Source of the DNA: Gallionella sp.
GTDB taxonomy: Bacteria > Pseudomonadota > Gammaproteobacteria > Burkholderiales > Gallionellaceae
NCBI GenBank assembly: GCA_028688275.1
Contig: JAQTYN010000017.1
Location: 1 to 59,081, forward strand
Length of the DNA stretch: 59,081 bases
Direction: 5' to 3'
Shown: one piece after another, positions 56,565 to 59,081 of the stretch
How the letters are laid out: every line of letters starts with the position of its first letter
Position numbering within the stretch: position 1 is the stretch's first letter
The notes under the pieces: generated by a model
The model's database searches: none
What the model was told of the DNA's origin: nothing
The model's input: the letters and a program-made list of their open reading frames with translations, nothing else
Translations under genes and position numbers: made by a program

Positions 56565-56857
56565 TATTCGACTCCCATATCAATGTCAGGCTGGGGCGGC
56601 GGCTCGCAATAAAGTGCCACCGGCACCTGCCAGCCAACCACACGAAGCACGACTTGGCCGCCCGCATTCAGCCATTCCAACTCTTGCGGCGTCGGCTCCC
56701 AAGCGCTCTCGCAAAACTGAAGGCGCACGCTGCCGTTAAGGGCTTTGGGCGGAAAGACCCGAATGGGAAGCGCGCCGCAATCGCCATCTCGCTCAGGATT
56801 CCAATTCTTTGGCGCTCCCGGTGCGGCATTCCAGCCTCTGATTACTTTTTTCAGCAT
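56564..56857 (-). CDS. Hypothetical protein (97 aa)
   Basis: ATG 56857 with GGAGGGGAG upstream. FPPKALNGSVRLQFCESAWEPTPQELEWLNAGGQVVLRVVGWQVPVALYC: a small alpha/beta protein with the 'TPEELxxLxAGGxVxLxVxG' pattern known from phage accessory proteins. Function unknown. Confidence 0.68.
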   Translation of the reverse strand: MLKKVIRGWNAAPGAPKNWNPERDGDCGALPIRVFPPKALNGSVRLQFCESAWEPTPQELEWLNAGGQVVLRVVGWQVPVALYCEPPPQPDIDMGVE

Positions 56858-57039
56858 CTTACTCCCCTCCCAACCCGGTCTGAGGCGCGGGCAGCGTCAG
56901 CAGGCACGCGCTCGGGCGCAGGTCGTGCAGCGCGGCGACCCTCACGCATTGGCTGCGATGGAGGAAGCGCCAGGGCTGATGCTGGACGTGGCCGTGATAC
57001 AGCACCGGCACCAGGAGGAGCCAAAAGGGGGACGGTCAT
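56851..57039 (-). CDS. Ambiguous small gene between two accessory genes
   Basis: Two frames compete. The ATG 57039 frame is coupled (ATGA) but encodes a low-complexity Pro/Arg/Ala sequence. Another frame, from a possible GTG near 57014, ends LTLPAPQTGLGGE at 56860-56862 and looks more protein-like (YHGHVQHQPWRFLHRSQCVRV). One of them is probably translated; I cannot decide which. Confidence 0.35.
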   Translation of the reverse strand: MTVPLLAPPGAGAVSRPRPASALALPPSQPMREGRRAARPAPERVPADAARASDRVGRGVRC

Positions 57040-57212
57040 CGCTCAACCTCCCGATGCTCGCCGCACCATCTACGATTGGTGGTGTAACTAGCTATTGGGA
57101 ACCGCCTGCAATTGCCCGCAAGGGCATGCGGCGCAATGCCCATCTCTATTGCTGCGTCCGATTCCGTGCATTTGAAAAACCGGCACGTCGCGCATGTGGG
57201 TTGGTCGGTCAT
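57036..57212 (-). CDS. Zinc-ribbon microprotein (58 aa)
   Basis: ATG 57212 overlaps the previous stop (ATGA). PTCATCRFFKCTESD and GNCRRFPIASYTTNRRWCGEH give four or more cysteines in the pattern of small phage zinc proteins ('C-x-x-C-x-F-F ... G-x-C-R-R-x-P ... W-C-G'). Role unknown. Confidence 0.75.
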   Translation of the reverse strand: MTDQPTCATCRFFKCTESDAAIEMGIAPHALAGNCRRFPIASYTTNRRWCGEHREVER

Positions 57213-57652
57213 GGCTTCGCCTCCGGGTTGAGGGCGGCATGGGCTGCTCCGCACGAACATTCCCCGGTCGGGATTCTCTGTTGATGAAAATGATTTGCTG
57301 GACACATAGGCGCGTGGTGAAAGTTATCGAAAACAAACAAACCGCGCTCGATAGCTACTTTTTTCAATTCTTCTGGCTTGAAATCTTTGTCAAACACTGT
57401 CTGACCGCACAGTTTGTTAAGCGCCAGCGCGCTTACTAACTTTAGCGCATCCCGCTCCGCAATCGCCGCATCCCGCTCGGCCGTGATTTTGGACAAATCC
57501 TCGGCATGGAGCGCGGCTCGTTTCTCATCTACCTCGCTGCGATCAGACGCGGCAGCAGCAAGGCGTTCGCAAGCGGCGTAAGATTGCCAATAGTCATGCT
57601 CCCAGCGATCCCGCTCCGCCACGACTGCGGCTAGGCGCTCGTCGTCGGTCAT
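57209..57652 (-). CDS. Coiled-coil accessory protein (147 aa)
   Basis: N-terminal coiled coil (RLAAVVAERDRWEHDYWQSY, DLSKITAERDAAIAERDALK) of the Ead/Ea22 kind, C-terminal part with Cys/His (CPANHFHQQRIPTGECSCG) that may bind metal. ATGA overlaps on both sides. Function unknown. Confidence 0.7.
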   Translation of the reverse strand: MTDDERLAAVVAERDRWEHDYWQSYAACERLAAAASDRSEVDEKRAALHAEDLSKITAERDAAIAERDALKLVSALALNKLCGQTVFDKDFKPEELKKVAIERGLFVFDNFHHAPMCPANHFHQQRIPTGECSCGAAHAALNPEAKP

Positions 57653-58380
57653 GCTGCCATCTCCTCACAAATAATCGCCGCGATTTTTTCGTATGCGGCG
57701 GCATCGGCGGCGGCATTGGCGGCACGGGCGGCATCGGCGGCGGCATAGGCGGCGGCATTGGCGGCATCGGCGGCGGCATAGGCGGCATCGGCGGCATAGG
57801 CGGCATTGGCGGCGGCATCGGCGGCATCGGCGGCGGCATCGGCGGCGGCATCGGCGGCGGCATTGGCAGCACGGGCGGCATCGGCGGCGGCATAGGCGGC
57901 GGCGGCGTAAGCGGCGCCAAGTCCTTTTCCCGTTTCCAACGCAACACATACGTTTTCTACGGCATCCCGCACCCCCCACGCATCGACCGTGACTGCCGGC
58001 AACGCGACTTCTCGCAAAATACGGATTAAAGTGCGATTTACCGCTGGCCTGAGATCGACGTTTTTTGGAACCGCCGCATAAAACCGACGCGGCCAATCTT
58101 TTGCCAATGTACCATCCAACCCCTCGAAAACGCGGTCTTGAAGCCCGATAAGAGGAGCAGGGATGCCGGTAACATCGGCCAAAGCGGCGTGATCACCGTA
58201 CTGGATTTTACTGCCAGTCACGCGGTTGATCGTGTGGATCGAACAACCGACTGCGCAGCCTCGAAAGTTTGGGGTATATTCTCCATAAGCGCCCCGCACT
58301 AGCTCATCGGCTTGTGCGTGCGCGATCATGTCAGCGACCAGGAGTTCCTTGGTTACGCGGGGGTCTGGGAATGTTAGCAT
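57649..58380 (-). CDS. Protein with long Ala-rich repeat domain (243 aa)
   Basis: ATG 58380 with AAGGAA upstream. Residues 1-150 form a globular part (HAQADELVRGAYGEYTPNFRGCAVGCSIHTINR, IPAPLIGLQDRVFEGL). Residues 155-230 are repeats of the AAYAAADAA/ARAANAAADAA kind, period about 11 or shorter, a long regular helix. The DNA there is a simple GC-rich repeat. This kind of protein occurs in many phages; role unknown. Confidence 0.72.
   Translation of the reverse strand: MLTFPDPRVTKELLVADMIAHAQADELVRGAYGEYTPNFRGCAVGCSIHTINRVTGSKIQYGDHAALADVTGIPAPLIGLQDRVFEGLDGTLAKDWPRRFYAAVPKNVDLRPAVNRTLIRILREVALPAVTVDAWGVRDAVENVCVALETGKGLGAAYAAAAYAAADAARAANAAADAAADAAADAADAAANAAYAADAAYAAADAANAAAYAAADAARAANAAADAAAYEKIAAIICEEMAA
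57692..57915. repeat. GCGGCATC-type simple repeat in the Ala-rich gene
   Basis: Strings of GGCGGCATCGGC and close variants (CATAGG, CATTGG, CACGGG) repeat over about 220 bases, all multiples of three. Length changes would alter the number of Ala repeats without shifting the frame. Confidence 0.85.
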
Positions 58381-58457
58381 TTTAGTTTCCTTATGATAAT
58401 GAGGGAAGTAATGGCGTTGCAAAAGTTACATCGCAGGGCTTTCGGGGGTGAGATTGG

Positions 58458-58754
58458 TCATGGTGCGGCCCTCGCGGCTTCGGCTGCGCGGGCCCAAGAT
58501 TCTTTGGTTTCGCAATCAACTTTATCGAAATCAACGTGGCGAAGGCGAAGACCCGAAAAAAACGCGCCATACGCCACCCCTCCCCGCTCCATCCGCAGAT
58601 CGGGTAGTTTCGCGCCGAGGCGGAGGGCTTCGGTGGCGGCATCATGGCACACTTTGCACAACGTCAGATTAGGATATTGGTGGCACGCCCCGCTGCGAAG
58701 TTTGCAAAAATGAAGCGTCATCCGCCGCACATCGTCGTCGCTCGGGGCGCTCAC
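58458..58754 (-). CDS. Small Cys-rich hypothetical protein (98 aa)
   Basis: GTG 58754 overlaps the stop of the preceding gene (GTGA). FCKLRSGACHQYPNLTLCKVCHDAATEA contains four cysteines and a histidine, possibly a zinc site. An ATG at 58721 is an alternative start. Function unknown. Confidence 0.65.
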   Translation of the reverse strand: MSAPSDDDVRRMTLHFCKLRSGACHQYPNLTLCKVCHDAATEALRLGAKLPDLRMERGGVAYGAFFSGLRLRHVDFDKVDCETKESWARAAEAARAAP

Positions 58755-59081
58755 GCCGCCACCTGCATTGCGGCAATGCACGCCTCAGCCAGTGCGCGGC
58801 ACTCGCTACCTTCCTTCCAATGGGCGCGGGCTTCGGCAGGGCTGAAATTGCGGCAATCGGCAATCACGCGCGGGCCGCTGACAAGACGGACTGCAAAAAA
58901 CTCGTAACCTCGCTTGTCTTGCCCGACCGGCGTAATGCCGGTGCCGCGCAGGTCGAGGCTGCCGCCGACGTGGAGGCCATCGGGGAGCGCGGTGATGCCG
59001 GTGCCGCGCAGGTCGAGCGAGCCGTTGACGTGGAGGCCATCGGGGAGCGCGGTGATGCCGGTCTCGCTTAGGTCAAGCGAA
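58751..59081 (-). CDS. Partial leucine-rich-repeat-like protein, cut by the right edge
   Basis: 110 codons of the C-terminal part. Two full 20-residue repeats and parts of others, of the form GSLDLRGTGITALPDGLHV, then a closing domain with RGYEFFAVRLVSGPRVIADC and SPAEARAHWKEGSECRALAEAC. This is the LRR-like '-LPxGLxVxGSLDLxGTxI' pattern known from phage proteins with unknown targets. The start lies beyond the window. Confidence 0.72.
   Translation of the reverse strand, partial: SLDLSETGITALPDGLHVNGSLDLRGTGITALPDGLHVGGSLDLRGTGITPVGQDKRGYEFFAVRLVSGPRVIADCRNFSPAEARAHWKEGSECRALAEACIAAMQVAA
58932..59070. repeat. 60-base tandem repeat in the LRR-like gene
   Basis: The units near 58932-58991 and 58992-59051 differ at only a few positions and a third begins at 59052. 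Each encodes one 20-residue repeat. Confidence 0.85.

Noticed and set aside
58426..58461. 11-residue frame (MTNLTPESPAM) coupled by ATGA to the gene at 58458
   Set aside because: Too short to support without expression data; it may be chance.
1..59081. Search for lysogeny genes (integrase, CI-like repressor, excisionase, att site)
   Set aside because: None of the proteins shows these motifs, so a temperate lifestyle is not supported, although the window may not be the whole genome.

Overview
The window reads as most of the genome of a tailed double-stranded DNA phage with a contractile tail (myovirus morphology). The structural genes belong to families typical of medium-sized proteobacterial myoviruses: a DUF1073-type portal, DUF2213, a DUF2184-type capsid, a DUF3383-type sheath, a DUF3277-type tube, and a gp138/J/DUF2612 baseplate. 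A Gram-negative, probably proteobacterial host fits the SleB-type endolysin, the lipoprotein in the lysis cassette and the strong Shine-Dalgarno sites. The host genus cannot be named from the sequence. I saw no integrase, excisionase, repressor, tRNA or CRISPR array, so a lytic lifestyle is the simplest reading. Both window ends cut through genes.

Layout. (1) 1-6.5 kb, minus strand: small accessory genes and a primase-helicase, several with their own promoter, leader and terminator. (2) 6.5-7.1 kb: an AT-rich gene-free region with 35-bp direct repeats and inverted repeats at the divergence of the two transcription directions, a candidate origin. (3) 7.2-32.2 kb, plus strand: a NusG-like regulator, packaging genes, head genes, a -1 frameshifting tail chaperone, tape measure, baseplate and first tail fibres. 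(4) 32.25-39.3 kb, plus strand: a block that looks richer in GC with tail fibres, a fibre-associated esterase, several small membrane proteins and the lysis genes, ending in a bidirectional terminator. It may have come from another phage. (5) 39.36-54.8 kb, minus strand: nucleotide metabolism and a probable DNA-base modification cluster, then helicase, nucleases, DNA polymerase A and a possible ssDNA-binding protein. (6) 54.8-59.1 kb, minus strand: tightly overlapped small accessory genes.

Most striking features. The head-morphogenesis gene is interrupted by an intein, and the opposite strand of that intein, in exact codon register, encodes a protein that looks like an HTH plus Vsr/PD-(D/E)XK homing endonuclease. 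DNA polymerase carries a second intein with a LAGLIDADG-like motif. Two HNH genes add to the load of homing elements. A seven-gene run (dCMP deaminase, a thymidylate-synthase homologue with Asp at the base-selecting position, a kinase fused to a glycosylase-like domain, an NTP pyrophosphatase, a PLP-enzyme-like protein, an unknown protein and an SGNH-like protein) looks like a pathway for a modified pyrimidine. Ten promoters with a TTTACA-17 bp-TAnnnT plan are scattered over the early genes, and two early genes share a structured leader with a covarying stem.

How it works together. The minus-strand modules would replicate and probably modify the DNA, with the NTP pyrophosphatase and dCMP deaminase shaping the dNTP pool. 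The NusG-like protein at the head of the plus-strand operon may allow read-through of the long late operon, which builds the capsid and contractile tail and then lyses the cell.
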